Source of the DNA: Pseudonocardia nigra | Lineage (GTDB): Bacteria; Actinomycetota; Actinomycetes; Mycobacteriales; Pseudonocardiaceae | Direction: 5' to 3' | Length of the DNA stretch: 64,000 bases | Assembly (NCBI RefSeq): GCF_019396355.1 | Contig: NZ_JAHKRK010000017.1 | Coordinates: 1 to 64,000 of the forward strand | Part shown: piece after piece, positions 1-11,990 of the stretch | Position numbering within the stretch: the first letter of the stretch is position 1 | Layout of the letters: each line of letters starts with the position of its first letter | Notes under the pieces: generated by a model | Database searches by the model: none | What the model was told of the DNA's origin: nothing | The model's input: the letters and a program-made list of their open reading frames with translations, nothing else | Translations under genes and position numbers: made by a program

Positions 1-60
1 GGACCGTGGCTTCCCTCCCCCTCCGGACGGGGCGGCCGCTGACGCCGGCGCGTCCGGGCC

Positions 61-124
61 GCACACACCGTCCGTCTTCGGCACACAGCGCCGGCCATGT
101 GTGCCGAGCACGGACGGTGTGTGC
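61..124. repeat. Long imperfect hairpin, 27-nt arms
   Basis: Positions 61-87 and 98-124 are inverted repeats matching at 25 of 27 positions, separated by a 10-nt loop (88-97). It lies upstream of the first enoyl-CoA hydratase and outside any convincing gene. It could be the transcription terminator of a gene left of the window, or one of the palindromic intergenic elements seen elsewhere here. It has no poly-T tail, which is usual for actinobacterial terminators. Confidence 0.6.
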
Positions 125-170
125 CGTCGGGTCGGCGGTGCGTCACAGTGTGTGCGGGTACCCCCACCGC

Positions 171-368
171 ATGCGACCGCATCCCACCGCCACCGAGCCA
201 CCGCTGCCCGGCCCCGGCCCGAACCCGCCCCCGGTCCCGCCGACGCCGACCCCCGGGCCCGAGCCGACGCCGCCGATCCCTCCGCCGGACCCGCTCCCGA
301 CCCCCGGGCCGGAGCCGGCGCCGCCGATCCCGGACCCGCCACCCGGCCCGGTCGACCCGCGCATCTGA
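171..368 (+). CDS. Proline-rich low-complexity small protein (doubtful)
   Basis: An ATG frame of 65 residues made almost entirely of Pro, Gly, Glu and Thr, with a repeated unit of the type PTPGPEPxPPIPxPP. It has no signal peptide, membrane segment or recognisable domain. Such frames arise easily in GC-rich DNA, and no clear ribosome-binding site precedes the ATG. It could be a short Pro-rich surface or linker peptide, or non-coding. I do not recognise a family. Confidence 0.2.
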   Translation: MRPHPTATEPPLPGPGPNPPPVPPTPTPGPEPTPPIPPPDPLPTPGPEPAPPIPDPPPGPVDPRI

Positions 369-399
369 GGCACCGGCGGGCCGCGGCACGATCAGGGGC

Positions 400-1198
400 A
401 TGACCGCACCCTCGAGCACCCCCGGCGGCCGGGTCGCCGCTCGCCGTCACGGTCGACGACGGCGTCGGCGTCCTGGAGCTGCGCCGGCCCCCGGCCAACC
501 ACGTCGACGCCGACCTCGTCGACCGGCTCGCCGACGCCGCGGCCGCGCTCGACGACGACCCGGGCTGCCGCGCGCTCGTGCTCTGCTCGGAGGGCAAGCA
601 CTTCTGCGCGGGCGCCGACCTCGGCGCGGGCGGCGGGTTCGACGAGGACCGTGCGACGGCGGCAGAACGGCTCTACCGTGCGGCGGCGCGGCTGTTCACG
701 GTCCGCACCCCGATGATCGCCGCGGTGCAGGGCAGCGCGGTCGGCGGCGGGCTCGGCCTGGCCTGCGCGGCCGACTTCCGGGTCGCCGACCCGGCCAGCC
801 GGTTCGTCGCGAACTTCGCCCTACTCGGCTTCCACCAGGGCTTCGGACTCAGCGTCACCCTGCCCGAGATCGTCGGCCAGCAGGCCGCCGCCGACATGCT
901 CTACACCGGCAGGCGCATCGGCGGCGAGGAGGCCCACCGGATCGGGCTGGCCGACCGCCTGGCCGAGCCCGGTACACAGTGCGAGGTCGCCGTCGCCTGG
1001 GCACGCACCATCGCGGCCGCGGCGCCGCTCGCTGTCGCCTCGATCCGCGCGACCCTGCGCGCCGGACTCGCCGACCGCGTGCGCGCGGCGCTCGAGCACG
1101 AGCTCGCGGAGCAGGCCCGGCTGTGGGCCACCGAGGACAGCGCCGAAGGGGTCGCCGCGAGCCTCGAACGCCGCACCCCGGTCTTCCGGGGCCACTGA
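400..1198 (+). CDS. Enoyl-CoA hydratase/isomerase, start unresolved (possible 5' frameshift)
   Basis: Crotonase-fold protein acting on acyl-CoA substrates. The coding frame is clear from about 440: the CoA-binding/oxyanion segment HFCAGAD, then the second oxyanion region QGSAVGGGLGLACAADFR, then a C-terminal helical region ending FRGH. About 250 residues is normal for the family. The N-terminal strand (AVTVDDGVGVLELRRPPANHVD) is in frame with the body, but the only plausible ATG (400) is in another frame and the coding frame opens with no ATG/GTG/TTG before 578. Either a one-base indel lies between about 400 and 435 or an unusual start is used. The GTG at 578 would delete about 50 conserved residues. 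It is convergent with metH. Confidence 0.75.
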
Positions 1199-1240
1199 CG
1201 GCGGCGCTCAGGCGGGCGCGGCGACGGGGCCCCGCGGTGA

Positions 1241-1301
1241 ACCAGCGCGAACGGCACTCTCGCGCAAACCTATCGATCGAAAGTGCCGTTCGCGCAGCTG
1301 G

Positions 1302-1302
<1 letters not shown>
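1241..1302. terminator. Bidirectional hairpin between convergent genes (divergent repeat-family member)
   Basis: The arms 1241-1258 and 1282-1302 are complementary except for a 3-nt bulge, with a 23-nt loop. The structure sits exactly between the stop of the enoyl-CoA hydratase and the stop of metH, so it can terminate both. Its loop shares the CTC..GCAA..ATCGA pattern with three ~60-bp elements further right, suggesting a distant relationship. Confidence 0.65.
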
Positions 1303-4911
<3,609 letters not shown>

Positions 4912-5074
4912 CACGCCCTCCGTGATCGGAGGCGCCCTTGCTGCGGTGTCGTCGGGCCGAGCGTGGCGGACCACCGTCCGTCGCAGCGCCTCTCGACCCG
5001 CGCCGCGAGCCTACCGAACAGCCGCGCGATCGAGCGAGGTGATCGGAGGGCGGCGCGCGGTGACGGACGCGAGG

Positions 5075-6751
5075 TCATGTCCCCGGCGTGCCTCCCGACA
5101 CCCGCTCGGCACCGACCCACGTGGACACGACCGGGATCCGGCCGATCTCCTCGGGCGCGACGACCTCGGGGTCGGCGCCGAGCACGACGAAGTCGGCGAG
5201 GTAGCCGGGCGCCAGGCGGCCCTTCGTCCCTTCCTCACCGGTCGCGACCGCCGCACCGACCGTGTAGAGCGCCAGGGCCTCGCGCACCGAGATGCGCTGC
5301 GACGGCCCGAGTACGTCCCCACTGGACGACGTGCGGGTGACGCAGCTCTGCACGCCCAGCAGCGGCTCGAACGGCCCGCAGGGGTAGTCGCTGGACCCGG
5401 CGACGGCGATACCGGCGTCGAGGAAGCTGCGGTGGGCGAACATCCGCTCGAGCCGGTCGGCCCCGTACCACCCCAGCAGCGCGTCGCCGTGGTACCAGAC
5501 GTAGCTGCTGAACGGCACCGCCACCAGGTCCAGGGCCCGCATCCGCGCGAGGATCTCGGGGGTGACGATCGAGCAGTGCTCGATCCGGTGCCTTGGCCCG
5601 GCCTGTCCCGTCGTCGCGGGCACCTCCTTCTGCGCCGCCTCCTTCTGCGCCGCCTCGAAGGCGTCGAGCAGCACACCGATCGCCCGGTCGCCGTTGGCGT
5701 GCACCCCGAGCCGGATCCCCGCCCGGTGCGCCCGGGTGGCCAGGTCGGTGAGCGCCTCGACGTCGGCCACCTGGATGCCGTGGTCCTCGCTGCCGCAGAA
5801 CGGCTCGTCCACGAGGCAGGTGCGCCCGGCGACGGCACCGTCGACGAACGCCTTGACGCCCACGACCCGCACCCGGTCGCCACCGAGCCCGGACATGACA
5901 CCCACGTCGGCGAGCCCGTCGAGGAACGGGTGCCCGACCAGCGCACCGATCCGCAGCGGCAGCTGCCCACGCCGCTCGGCCTCCTGGTAGAGCCGCAGCC
6001 ACTGCGGGCTCACCAGCGCGTCGCACACCGAGGTGATGCCCGCGGCGTGCAGCTCACCGGCGAACCGGTCGAGCCCGTCGAGGAGGTCCTCCGGGTCCGG
6101 ATCCGGCAGGATCGGCGGTCGCTTCGCCACCGCGGGGTAGGCGTAGTCGAACAGCGCCTGCTCGTAGAGCAGCCCGTTGAGCCGCCCCGCGCCGTCCCGG
6201 CCGAGGTCGCCGCCCGCCGGGGCGACGGCGTCGTCGTCGAGGCCGCCCGCGGCGAGGCCCGCGGAGTTCGTGACGGCCCAGTGCCCGGCGATGTGCACGA
6301 CGAGGATGGGGTGCTCGCGCGAGATGCCGTCCAGGAAGGCGCGGTCGATGCTCTGCCCGCCGGTGGTGCGCATCTGGTCGTAGCGCCCGGCGCGCACCCA
6401 CTGGCCGCGGGGCGTGCCGGCGACGGCGTCGGTGAGCGCCGCCGTCAGCTCGGCCAGCGAGCCCACCCGCTCCGGCGAGAGGTCGACGTGCAGCTTCGCC
6501 TCGGCGCCCCAGGACGGGTGGGCGTGGGCGTCGTGGAAGCCGGGGACGACGACATGCCCCCTGCCGTGACCGAGATCGACGGTCTCCGCGTCGGGGAACC
6601 GGCCCCGCATCTCCTCGGCGCTGCCCGTGGCCACGACCCGCTCACCGCAGGTGGCGAACGCGGTGGCGTCCGGGCCGGCCATGGTGATCACCCGCTGAGC
6701 GCGGAAGATCCGGATCGGGTGCTGCACCGGGTTGTCGGCCTGCACGGTCAT
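5075..6751 (-). CDS. Amidohydrolase, YtcJ-like family 3
   Basis: Metal-dependent hydrolase of the amidohydrolase superfamily (558 residues), probably cytoplasmic. The N-terminal beta-sandwich strand (IRIFRAQRVITM) leads to the metal-binding HxH motif in VPGFHDAHAHPSW. Later metal/catalytic elements are HANGDRAI, HRIEHCSI and a C-terminal Asp region (AGSSDYPC), the normal order for YtcJ/AepA-type proteins. The substrate cannot be told from sequence. ATG 6751 was chosen because GGAG precedes it and homology starts just after; in-frame codons further up would overlap the divergent gene. It is divergent from the flavoprotein at 6898. Confidence 0.85.
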   Translation of the reverse strand: MTVQADNPVQHPIRIFRAQRVITMAGPDATAFATCGERVVATGSAEEMRGRFPDAETVDLGHGRGHVVVPGFHDAHAHPSWGAEAKLHVDLSPERVGSLAELTAALTDAVAGTPRGQWVRAGRYDQMRTTGGQSIDRAFLDGISREHPILVVHIAGHWAVTNSAGLAAGGLDDDAVAPAGGDLGRDGAGRLNGLLYEQALFDYAYPAVAKRPPILPDPDPEDLLDGLDRFAGELHAAGITSVCDALVSPQWLRLYQEAERRGQLPLRIGALVGHPFLDGLADVGVMSGLGGDRVRVVGVKAFVDGAVAGRTCLVDEPFCGSEDHGIQVADVEALTDLATRAHRAGIRLGVHANGDRAIGVLLDAFEAAQKEAAQKEVPATTGQAGPRHRIEHCSIVTPEILARMRALDLVAVPFSSYVWYHGDALLGWYGADRLERMFAHRSFLDAGIAVAGSSDYPCGPFEPLLGVQSCVTRTSSSGDVLGPSQRISVREALALYTVGAAVATGEEGTKGRLAPGYLADFVVLGADPEVVAPEEIGRIPVVSTWVGAERVSGGTPGT

Positions 6752-6897
6752 CGCACTCCAGTCTCGTCGGAACGGTCGCGAGCCGTGCCCGGGCCGCCAG
6801 GTGGCGCGCTCGTCCAGGGGCTCGGTGACCACCACGACGAGGGTGGTGCCCCGCACCCCGTCCGGCAAGGGGTGCTCGTGGGTGGCAGGTTCGGGGC

Positions 6898-8280
6898 ATG
6901 TCACGCAAGCGGCTCGTGGTGGTCGGCGGCGACGCGGCGGGGATGAGCGCGGCCAGCCAGGCCCGCAGGAAACGCGGCCGGGACGACCTGGACGTGGTGG
7001 CGTTCGAACGCGGCCGGGCCACGTCGTACTCGGCCTGCGGTGTCCCCTACTGGATCAGTGGCGCCGTGGAGCACGAGGAGGACCTCGTCTCGCGCAGCCC
7101 CGACCAGCACCGGGCGAACGGGATCGACGTGCGCATCCGCACCGAGGTCGTCGCGATCGACCTGGCCGCCCGGACGGTGCGCGCGCGGGACCTCGAACGC
7201 GGCCGGGAGTACGACGAGCCGTTCGACGACCTGGTCTACGCGGCGGGCAGCGTGCCGATGCGCCCGCCGGTCCCCGGGATCGACGCCGGCGGGGTGTACG
7301 GCGTGCAGACCCTCGACGACGGCGCCGCGCTGCGGGCCGAGCTGACGAGCGGCCGGGTGCGCCGGGTCGTCGTGATCGGGGGCGGCTACATCGGCCTGGA
7401 GATCGCCGAGGCGTGCGTGGTCCGCGGGCTCGAGGCCACCGTCGTCGACCAGGCGGCCACCCCGGTCGGCACGTTCGACCCCGACGTCGGGGAGTTCATC
7501 GCCGACGCCGTGCGCGGCCGCGGGGTCTCGCTCGTCCTCTCCGAGGCGGTCGCCGGGATCGAGACCGACCCGGACGGGCGGGCCGTCGCGGTGCACACGG
7601 AGGCCGGCCGCACCCTGCCCGCCGACCTCGTCGTGCTCGGCCTGGGCGTGCGCCCGAACGTCGCACTCGCCCGCGACGCCGGGATCCCGCTCGGCCCGTC
7701 CGGCGGCATCGCCGTCGACAACCGGATGCGCACGCAGGTCGAGGGTGTGTGGGCGGCGGGTGACTGCGTCGAGTCGCTGCACCGCCTGTCCGGCAGGCGC
7801 GTGGTCGTGGCGCTCGGCACCCACGCCAACAAGCAGGGCCGCGTCGCCGGGATCAACCTCGGCGGCGGCTACGCGACCTTCCCGGGCGTCATCGGCACGG
7901 CGGTCACCAAGGTGTGCGACCTGGAGGTGGCCCGCACCGGGCTGTCCGAGGCGGAGGCGGAGGAAGCCGGCTTCTGCTACGTCACCGCGTCGGTGGACTC
8001 CACGACGCGGGCGGGCTACTTCCCGGGCGCCCGGCCCATCCGGACCAAGCTCCTCGCCGAGAAGCGCAGCGGGCGGCTGCTCGGCGCGCAGATCGTCGGC
8101 CGGGAGGGCGCGGCCAAGCGGATCGACGTGCTGGCCGCGACGATCTGGAACGAGATGGGCGTCGACGAGATCCTCGGGCTCGACCTGTCCTACGCGCCAC
8201 CCTTCGCGCCGGTGTGGGACCCGGTGCTCATCGCGGCGCGCAAGGCGTTCGAGGCCGTGGAGGCCGACCTGACGAGGTGA
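6898..8280 (+). CDS. FAD-dependent pyridine nucleotide-disulfide oxidoreductase (CoA-disulfide reductase/NADH oxidase-like)
   Basis: A 460-residue flavoprotein. It has an N-terminal FAD Rossmann motif (VVVGGDAAGMSAA), a single redox Cys near residue 43 in the context SYSACGVPYW, an NAD(P)H Rossmann motif (VVVIGGGYIGLEIAEA) near 160, the FAD-binding GVWAAGDC near 285, and a C-terminal dimerisation domain. One active Cys rather than CxxxxC is the hallmark of the CoA-disulfide reductase/NADH oxidase branch, so it probably reduces CoA disulfide, a persulfide or O2. It is monocistronic and divergent from the amidohydrolase. Confidence 0.85.
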   Translation: MSRKRLVVVGGDAAGMSAASQARRKRGRDDLDVVAFERGRATSYSACGVPYWISGAVEHEEDLVSRSPDQHRANGIDVRIRTEVVAIDLAARTVRARDLERGREYDEPFDDLVYAAGSVPMRPPVPGIDAGGVYGVQTLDDGAALRAELTSGRVRRVVVIGGGYIGLEIAEACVVRGLEATVVDQAATPVGTFDPDVGEFIADAVRGRGVSLVLSEAVAGIETDPDGRAVAVHTEAGRTLPADLVVLGLGVRPNVALARDAGIPLGPSGGIAVDNRMRTQVEGVWAAGDCVESLHRLSGRRVVVALGTHANKQGRVAGINLGGGYATFPGVIGTAVTKVCDLEVARTGLSEAEAEEAGFCYVTASVDSTTRAGYFPGARPIRTKLLAEKRSGRLLGAQIVGREGAAKRIDVLAATIWNEMGVDEILGLDLSYAPPFAPVWDPVLIAARKAFEAVEADLTR

Positions 8281-8284
8281 CGGC

Positions 8285-9100
8285 TCACGGAGGGCCGGCC
8301 GGCAGCAGCTCGTTCACGGCCTCGGCGATCGCGCCCGGGTGGTCCTCGGGCGTGAAGTGCCTTCCGCCGCGGATGGGCCGCAGGTCGGTGCCCAGGTCGG
8401 CGGCGAGGCGCCGGCCGTACCCGACCTTCTGGAACCGGTCGGCCTCGCCCCACACCACCCGCGCGGGCAGGCCGAGCGTGGGCAGCCGGTCGGCCACCGC
8501 CAGGGTGTCCCGCACGTCGAGGGCGCGGACCTGCCGCATCAGGCCGCGCGCCGCGCCGTGGGTGACGTAGTGCTGCCAGTGCACGCCGATCGACTCCAGC
8601 GCCCGCCTCCGGTCGTCGTGTCCACGGTGCAGCAGTTGCACGAAGCTCGGGTAGAGCCCGACCTCGGGCAGGTGGCGCAGGACGGGGGCGGTGCGCTGCA
8701 TCGCCTTGACGCTCGGGATGGGCCAGGAGTCGTAGCACACCGCGTTGGTGAGCACGAGCCCCGCGAACCGGCCGGGCGCGTGCACCGCGGCGATCTGCGC
8801 CACCCCGCCGCCGAGGTCGTGGCCGACCAGGACCGGTGCCTCGATCTCGAGCGCGTCCAGCCACCGCAGCAGTCGCTGCGCCTGCGCAGCGAGGCCGAGA
8901 TCGCGCCCCTCCCCGTCCGGGATGCCCGCCCCGTAGCCGCGCATCTCCAGTGCAAGACAGCGCCCCCGTACCAGCGGGACCACGTGGCGCCACAGCCGCG
9001 GCGAGGTCGGGATGCCGTGCACCAGCACGACCGGCGGCCCAGCGCCGTGCTCGAGCCATCGGATCGGCTCGCCGTCGACCGTTCGTTCCCGCTCCATCAT
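8285..9100 (-). CDS. Alpha/beta hydrolase with Asp nucleophile (haloalkane dehalogenase/epoxide hydrolase-like)
   Basis: A 271-residue alpha/beta-hydrolase fold. The oxyanion region is LVHGIPTS, the nucleophile elbow is GHDLGGG with Asp rather than Ser, and the C-terminal catalytic His is in GRHFTPEDHPG. Asp at the elbow is typical of haloalkane dehalogenases, epoxide hydrolases and fluoroacetate dehalogenases, so a C-halogen or epoxide substrate is more likely than an ester; the actual substrate is unknown. It is convergent with the flavoprotein gene, 4 nt away. Two adjacent ATGs begin the frame. Confidence 0.8.
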   Translation of the reverse strand: MMERERTVDGEPIRWLEHGAGPPVVLVHGIPTSPRLWRHVVPLVRGRCLALEMRGYGAGIPDGEGRDLGLAAQAQRLLRWLDALEIEAPVLVGHDLGGGVAQIAAVHAPGRFAGLVLTNAVCYDSWPIPSVKAMQRTAPVLRHLPEVGLYPSFVQLLHRGHDDRRRALESIGVHWQHYVTHGAARGLMRQVRALDVRDTLAVADRLPTLGLPARVVWGEADRFQKVGYGRRLAADLGTDLRPIRGGRHFTPEDHPGAIAEAVNELLPAGPP

Positions 9101-9186
9101 GCTGCCCGGCTACCCGCACCGGGCCCGTCCGATACGAGGTGCTGATGCGTCGGCGAGCCGCCGCCGGTGCCGCCGCCCCGGGTGGC

Positions 9187-9200
9187 GTGACGCACGTCAC
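9187..9200. promoter_or_regulatory. Crp/Fnr-type half-site pair GTGA-N6-TCAC
   Basis: A perfect GTGA-N6-TCAC dyad lies 76 nt before the GTG of the AhpD-like gene, which itself neighbours a Crp/Fnr-family regulator. A near copy occurs at 11334-11347. The geometry matches the Crp/Fnr superfamily; binding by this regulator is inferred. Confidence 0.4.
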
Positions 9201-9276
9201 CGGGGATCGGTGAAGGCCGGCGCGGGCCCGACGGGTTACCCCCGGGTTGTCCGGAAGCGACCGGTTGGAGGACCAC

Positions 9277-9822
9277 GTGCCCCGCATCCCCGTCCACAGC
9301 ATGGACACCGCCCCCGAGCAGACCCGTCCGGCCCTCGAGAAGTTGCAGAAGAAGATGGGCAAGCTGCTCAACATCCACGCCGAGATGGCGCACTCCCCCG
9401 TCGTGCTCGCCGCCTACACCGGCATGCAGGACGCCATCGCGACGCACGGGAGCTTCGACGCCGCGACCCGCGAGGCGATCGCCCTGACCGTCGGCGCGGT
9501 GGACCACTGCGACTACTGCCAGGCCGCCCACACGCTCGGAGGCAAGGCCGCCGGACTGGGCGAGGAGCAGATGGTCGCCATCCGCGGCGGGCGGGCCGCC
9601 GGCGACGACAAGCTCGATGCCCTGCTCGACGTCGTCCGGGAGGCCGCAGGCCGGACCGGGGAGGTCGAGGACCGCACCTGGAAGCAGGCCGTGGACGCCG
9701 GCTGGAGCGAGGCCGAGCTGACGGAGGCGTTCGCCCACCTGGCCGTGAACCTGTTCACGAACTACTTCAACCACTACGTGCGCACCGACCTGGACGTGCC
9801 GCGCGCCCCGGCCGTGTCCTGA
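9277..9822 (+). CDS. Carboxymuconolactone decarboxylase-family (AhpD-like) protein
   Basis: A 181-residue all-helical protein of the CMD/AhpD family. The redox CxxC with following His is seen in VDHCDYCQAAHT, the signature of AhpD-like peroxidases/alkylhydroperoxidases rather than true decarboxylases. It probably reduces organic peroxides or acts as a thiol partner in the cytoplasm. GTG 9277 is preferred because GGAGG lies 5 nt upstream; an upstream TTG at 9247 lacks this. A Crp/Fnr-like dyad sits upstream. The C-terminal half (SEAELTEAFAHLAVNLFTNYFNH) is typical of the family. Confidence 0.85.
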   Translation: MPRIPVHSMDTAPEQTRPALEKLQKKMGKLLNIHAEMAHSPVVLAAYTGMQDAIATHGSFDAATREAIALTVGAVDHCDYCQAAHTLGGKAAGLGEEQMVAIRGGRAAGDDKLDALLDVVREAAGRTGEVEDRTWKQAVDAGWSEAELTEAFAHLAVNLFTNYFNHYVRTDLDVPRAPAVS

Positions 9823-9832
9823 CCTCTAGCGG

Positions 9833-10531
9833 TCACCCCGTCGCCCGGCGGTCGGCCCCGTCGGCCACCGCCGCGAGGCGGTTCCGGTCCCGGATGCGGA
9901 CCTTGCCGCGGTGCAACGACACCAGCCCGCGGTCGGCGAGCTCGCCGAGCGCCGTCGTGGTGCGCTCGCGGGTTGCTCCGACCAGCCCGGCCAGCTGCCC
10001 GTGGGTGAGCCGCACCGGTTCCGGTTCGTGGCCGGCCGCGGCCTCTCCCGTCAATGCGCACAGCGTGTGCGCCGTGCGCTCGACGACGGACTTGCCCACC
10101 ACATCGGTCAGCCGCTGCTCCAGCTCGGCGATCCGGGCGCCGAGCTGCTCGGCGATCCGGGTGGCGATCCGCGGATCGCTCAGCAGCATGCCCCGGACGT
10201 CGGCGCGGCTCATCAGGCATAGGTCGCCCGCCTCCAGCGCCTCCGCCCACGTTCCGCCCATGCGCATGCCCAGCAGGTCCATCTCACCGAACACCGCACC
10301 GGGACCGGGCACGGCCGTGGTGACGGTGCGCCCGTCGGCCAGTACCCGGTACAGCCGGAACCGGCCGGTCTTGACGATGAACAGCACGCTCACCGGGCGC
10401 CCGGGGTCGTAGACCACCTGTCCCGCTGAAACGGTCCGCATCGGGGCCGCGGCCGCCATCGCGGACATCTCCCGTCGGGACAGGTCGCGGAACAGTGCCA
10501 CCTCCGCCAGACAGTAGTGGTCGTCGTCCAT
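9833..10531 (-). CDS. Crp/Fnr-family transcriptional regulator
   Basis: About 232 residues: an N-terminal cyclic-nucleotide-binding-like beta-roll (residues ~5-115, with PGAVFGEMDLLG), the dimerisation helix, and a C-terminal winged helix (~150-215) with recognition helix VGATRERTTTALGEL. It lacks the Cys cluster of oxygen-sensing FNR, so the effector is unclear. Its neighbours (AhpD-like protein, glutaredoxin-like protein, ECF sigma) suggest redox or stress control. ATG 10531 follows a weak ribosome site; an upstream in-frame start at 10558 adds nine unconserved residues. It is convergent with the AhpD-like gene. Confidence 0.85.
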   Translation of the reverse strand: MDDDHYCLAEVALFRDLSRREMSAMAAAAPMRTVSAGQVVYDPGRPVSVLFIVKTGRFRLYRVLADGRTVTTAVPGPGAVFGEMDLLGMRMGGTWAEALEAGDLCLMSRADVRGMLLSDPRIATRIAEQLGARIAELEQRLTDVVGKSVVERTAHTLCALTGEAAAGHEPEPVRLTHGQLAGLVGATRERTTTALGELADRGLVSLHRGKVRIRDRNRLAAVADGADRRATG

Positions 10532-10567
10532 CGGGCACCCCGTTCGCTCGCCGCCCACGCGCGCCGC

Positions 10568-10825
10568 TCATGCGTGTGTTCGGTCCAGTGTGGCGAGCAG
10601 ATCGTCCAATGCAGGATTGCCGAGCGAGACGATCCGCTCCCCGAGCATGAACGTGGGTGTGCCGATCACGCCGGGCGGGACGTGGGCCGTGCGATCGGCG
10701 AGGTCGATCACCTCGACCGGTTGCCGGGGACGCAGCCGCCGGACCGCGTCGACGAGGTCGCGCGCGTAGCGGCAGCCGGCGCACCCCGCCGCCACGATCA
10801 CCCGCAGCGGAGCGCGGGCCGTCAC
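10568..10825 (-). CDS. Glutaredoxin/thioredoxin-like small protein with CxxC
   Basis: An 85-residue thioredoxin fold: first strand LRVIVAAG, the redox site CAGC, helix YARDLVDAVRRL, second strand VEVIDL, then the cis-Pro loop GVIGTPTFMLG. This is the layout of small glutaredoxin/DsbA-like thiol oxidoreductases. GTG 10825 overlaps the stop of the preceding membrane-protein gene by 4 bp (GTGA), so the two are translationally coupled. It is probably cytoplasmic, since no signal peptide is seen. The partner and substrate are unknown. Confidence 0.75.
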   Translation of the reverse strand: MTARAPLRVIVAAGCAGCRYARDLVDAVRRLRPRQPVEVIDLADRTAHVPPGVIGTPTFMLGERIVSLGNPALDDLLATLDRTHA

Positions 10826-11256
10826 GCCCGCACGGTCCGCCGCCGCAGCGCCGCCAGGACACCGGCGGCGACCAGCCCGTAGAGCACGTGTCCCAGCAGG
10901 CTCATCAGCGTCATTCCGTTGATCATGAACAGTGGCATGCCCAGCCACGCCGGCATGATCAGCAATGGACCGACCACCCACAGCAGAACCCCGTAGATCG
11001 CGCCTGCGCCCAACAGCGCGCCGGTGCCGGTGGCCGGCACGGCCACAGCGAACACCAGCCCGAACGCGGCCGAGATCACCAGGTGCATCACCGCGCCCAC
11101 CACGGCACTGGAGGATCCGACGAGCATCGCCACCATCGGCAGCATCCCCATCATCGCCATCAGGATCCCGAACACGATCCCACCGGCGATCCCGGCCACC
11201 ACCCCGTTCGCCGCCCGCGACACGAGTCCTGCATCCGCCCGCATGTTCGTCGCCAT
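10822..11256 (-). CDS. Four-helix hypothetical membrane protein
   Basis: About 144 residues with four hydrophobic segments, starting at MATNMRADAG and ending in an Arg-rich cytoplasmic tail. Many Met and Gly residues line the helices, and the fourth helix contains GHVLYGLVAAGVLAAL, a motif also present in the unrelated-position gene at 21398. I recognise it only as a conserved small actinobacterial membrane protein without a known function. It is coupled to the glutaredoxin-like gene and divergent from the ECF sigma gene across a Crp/Fnr-like dyad. Confidence 0.6.
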   Translation of the reverse strand: MATNMRADAGLVSRAANGVVAGIAGGIVFGILMAMMGMLPMVAMLVGSSSAVVGAVMHLVISAAFGLVFAVAVPATGTGALLGAGAIYGVLLWVVGPLLIMPAWLGMPLFMINGMTLMSLLGHVLYGLVAAGVLAALRRRTVRA

Positions 11257-11333
11257 CGTCGCCTCCGAAGGCCGCCGGCCCGCCGGTTGCGCGCCGGCTC
11301 CGGCGAGCATGGCGAGTGCGTCGGCGGCTGTCG

Positions 11334-11347
11334 GTGACGTGGGTTAC
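11334..11347. promoter_or_regulatory. Second Crp/Fnr-like dyad (GTGA-N6-TTAC)
   Basis: This sequence matches the dyad at 9187-9200 (other strand) in 12 of 14 positions. It lies between the divergent membrane-protein/glutaredoxin pair and the ECF sigma gene, well placed for control by the regulator encoded at 9833-10531. Functional binding is inferred. Confidence 0.35.
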
Positions 11348-11418
11348 ACAACGGCGACCGTCCGGTCGTGGTGCGGCCGGGAGGGAATCGCCCCGGCGCC
11401 GCCGCGGGTTCCGACGAC

Positions 11419-11990
11419 GTGACCGACCAACCGGCCCCGGCACCGGACGACGCGAGGCGGGCCCGCACGGCGGCGTTCGCCCGCTACGTGGAACCGGAGG
11501 TCGCCGTCCTCTACCGCGTGGCGCTCACCCTCGCGGGACAACGGGCCGACGCCGAGGACCTCGTGCAGGACACCCTCGTCCGCGCCTACCGAGCCGTCGA
11601 CCGCTTCGACGGTGCTCACCCCCGCGCGCGTGGCTGCTGACCATCCTGCGCAACACCCACCGCAACCGGGCGCGCACCCGGCTGCCGAGCCTGCTGCACG
11701 CCGACGAGGAGGCCGCCGGGCTGCTCGAGCGAAGCGGCGCCGCGGACAGCGCCGAGGAGGTCGTGGTCGATGCGCAGTTCGAGGCCGTGGTCGCCGAGGC
11801 ACTGGCCGTACTGCCCACCGCGCACCGCGTCGTGGTCCAGCTCGTCGACGTCGACGGCCTCACCTATGCCGAGGCGGCCCAGGCCCTCGGCATCCCCCGC
11901 GGCACCGTGATGAGCCGCCTGCATCGCGCCCGCGCCCGCATCCGCACCCGCCTGGTGGCAACCGGGCTCGTCCCCCGCCGGAGCCGATGA
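11419..11990 (+). CDS. ECF-family RNA polymerase sigma factor, frameshifted
   Basis: Sigma-70 region 2 (YRVALTLAGQRADAEDLVQDTLVRAYRAVDRF) reads from GTG 11419 and stops at 11640. Region 4 (LPTAHRVVVQLVDVDGLTYAEAAQALGIPRGTVMSRLHRARARIR) continues in another frame to 11990. A CG-dinucleotide run at 11623-11631 has two extra (or one missing) bases; correcting it restores FDGAHPRAWLLTILRNTHRN, the normal linker. The corrected length of about 190 residues is typical. The stop overlaps the anti-sigma start (ATGA), showing an intact pairing. Indel in a CG repeat favours sequencing error over decay. Confidence 0.85.

Noticed and set aside
4912-5074. Possible cobalamin or SAM riboswitch before metH
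   Set aside because: The leader is short and I could not find a B12 box or a SAM-type core. A covariance-model search would decide.
9277-9822. AhpD-like gene as a pcaC (4-carboxymuconolactone decarboxylase) of the beta-ketoadipate pathway
   Set aside because: It has the CxxC-His redox motif of AhpD-like proteins, and no other pca genes are nearby.
10568-10825. Selenocysteine candidate in the glutaredoxin-like gene
   Set aside because: The redox site is CAGC with ordinary Cys codons and no in-frame UGA.
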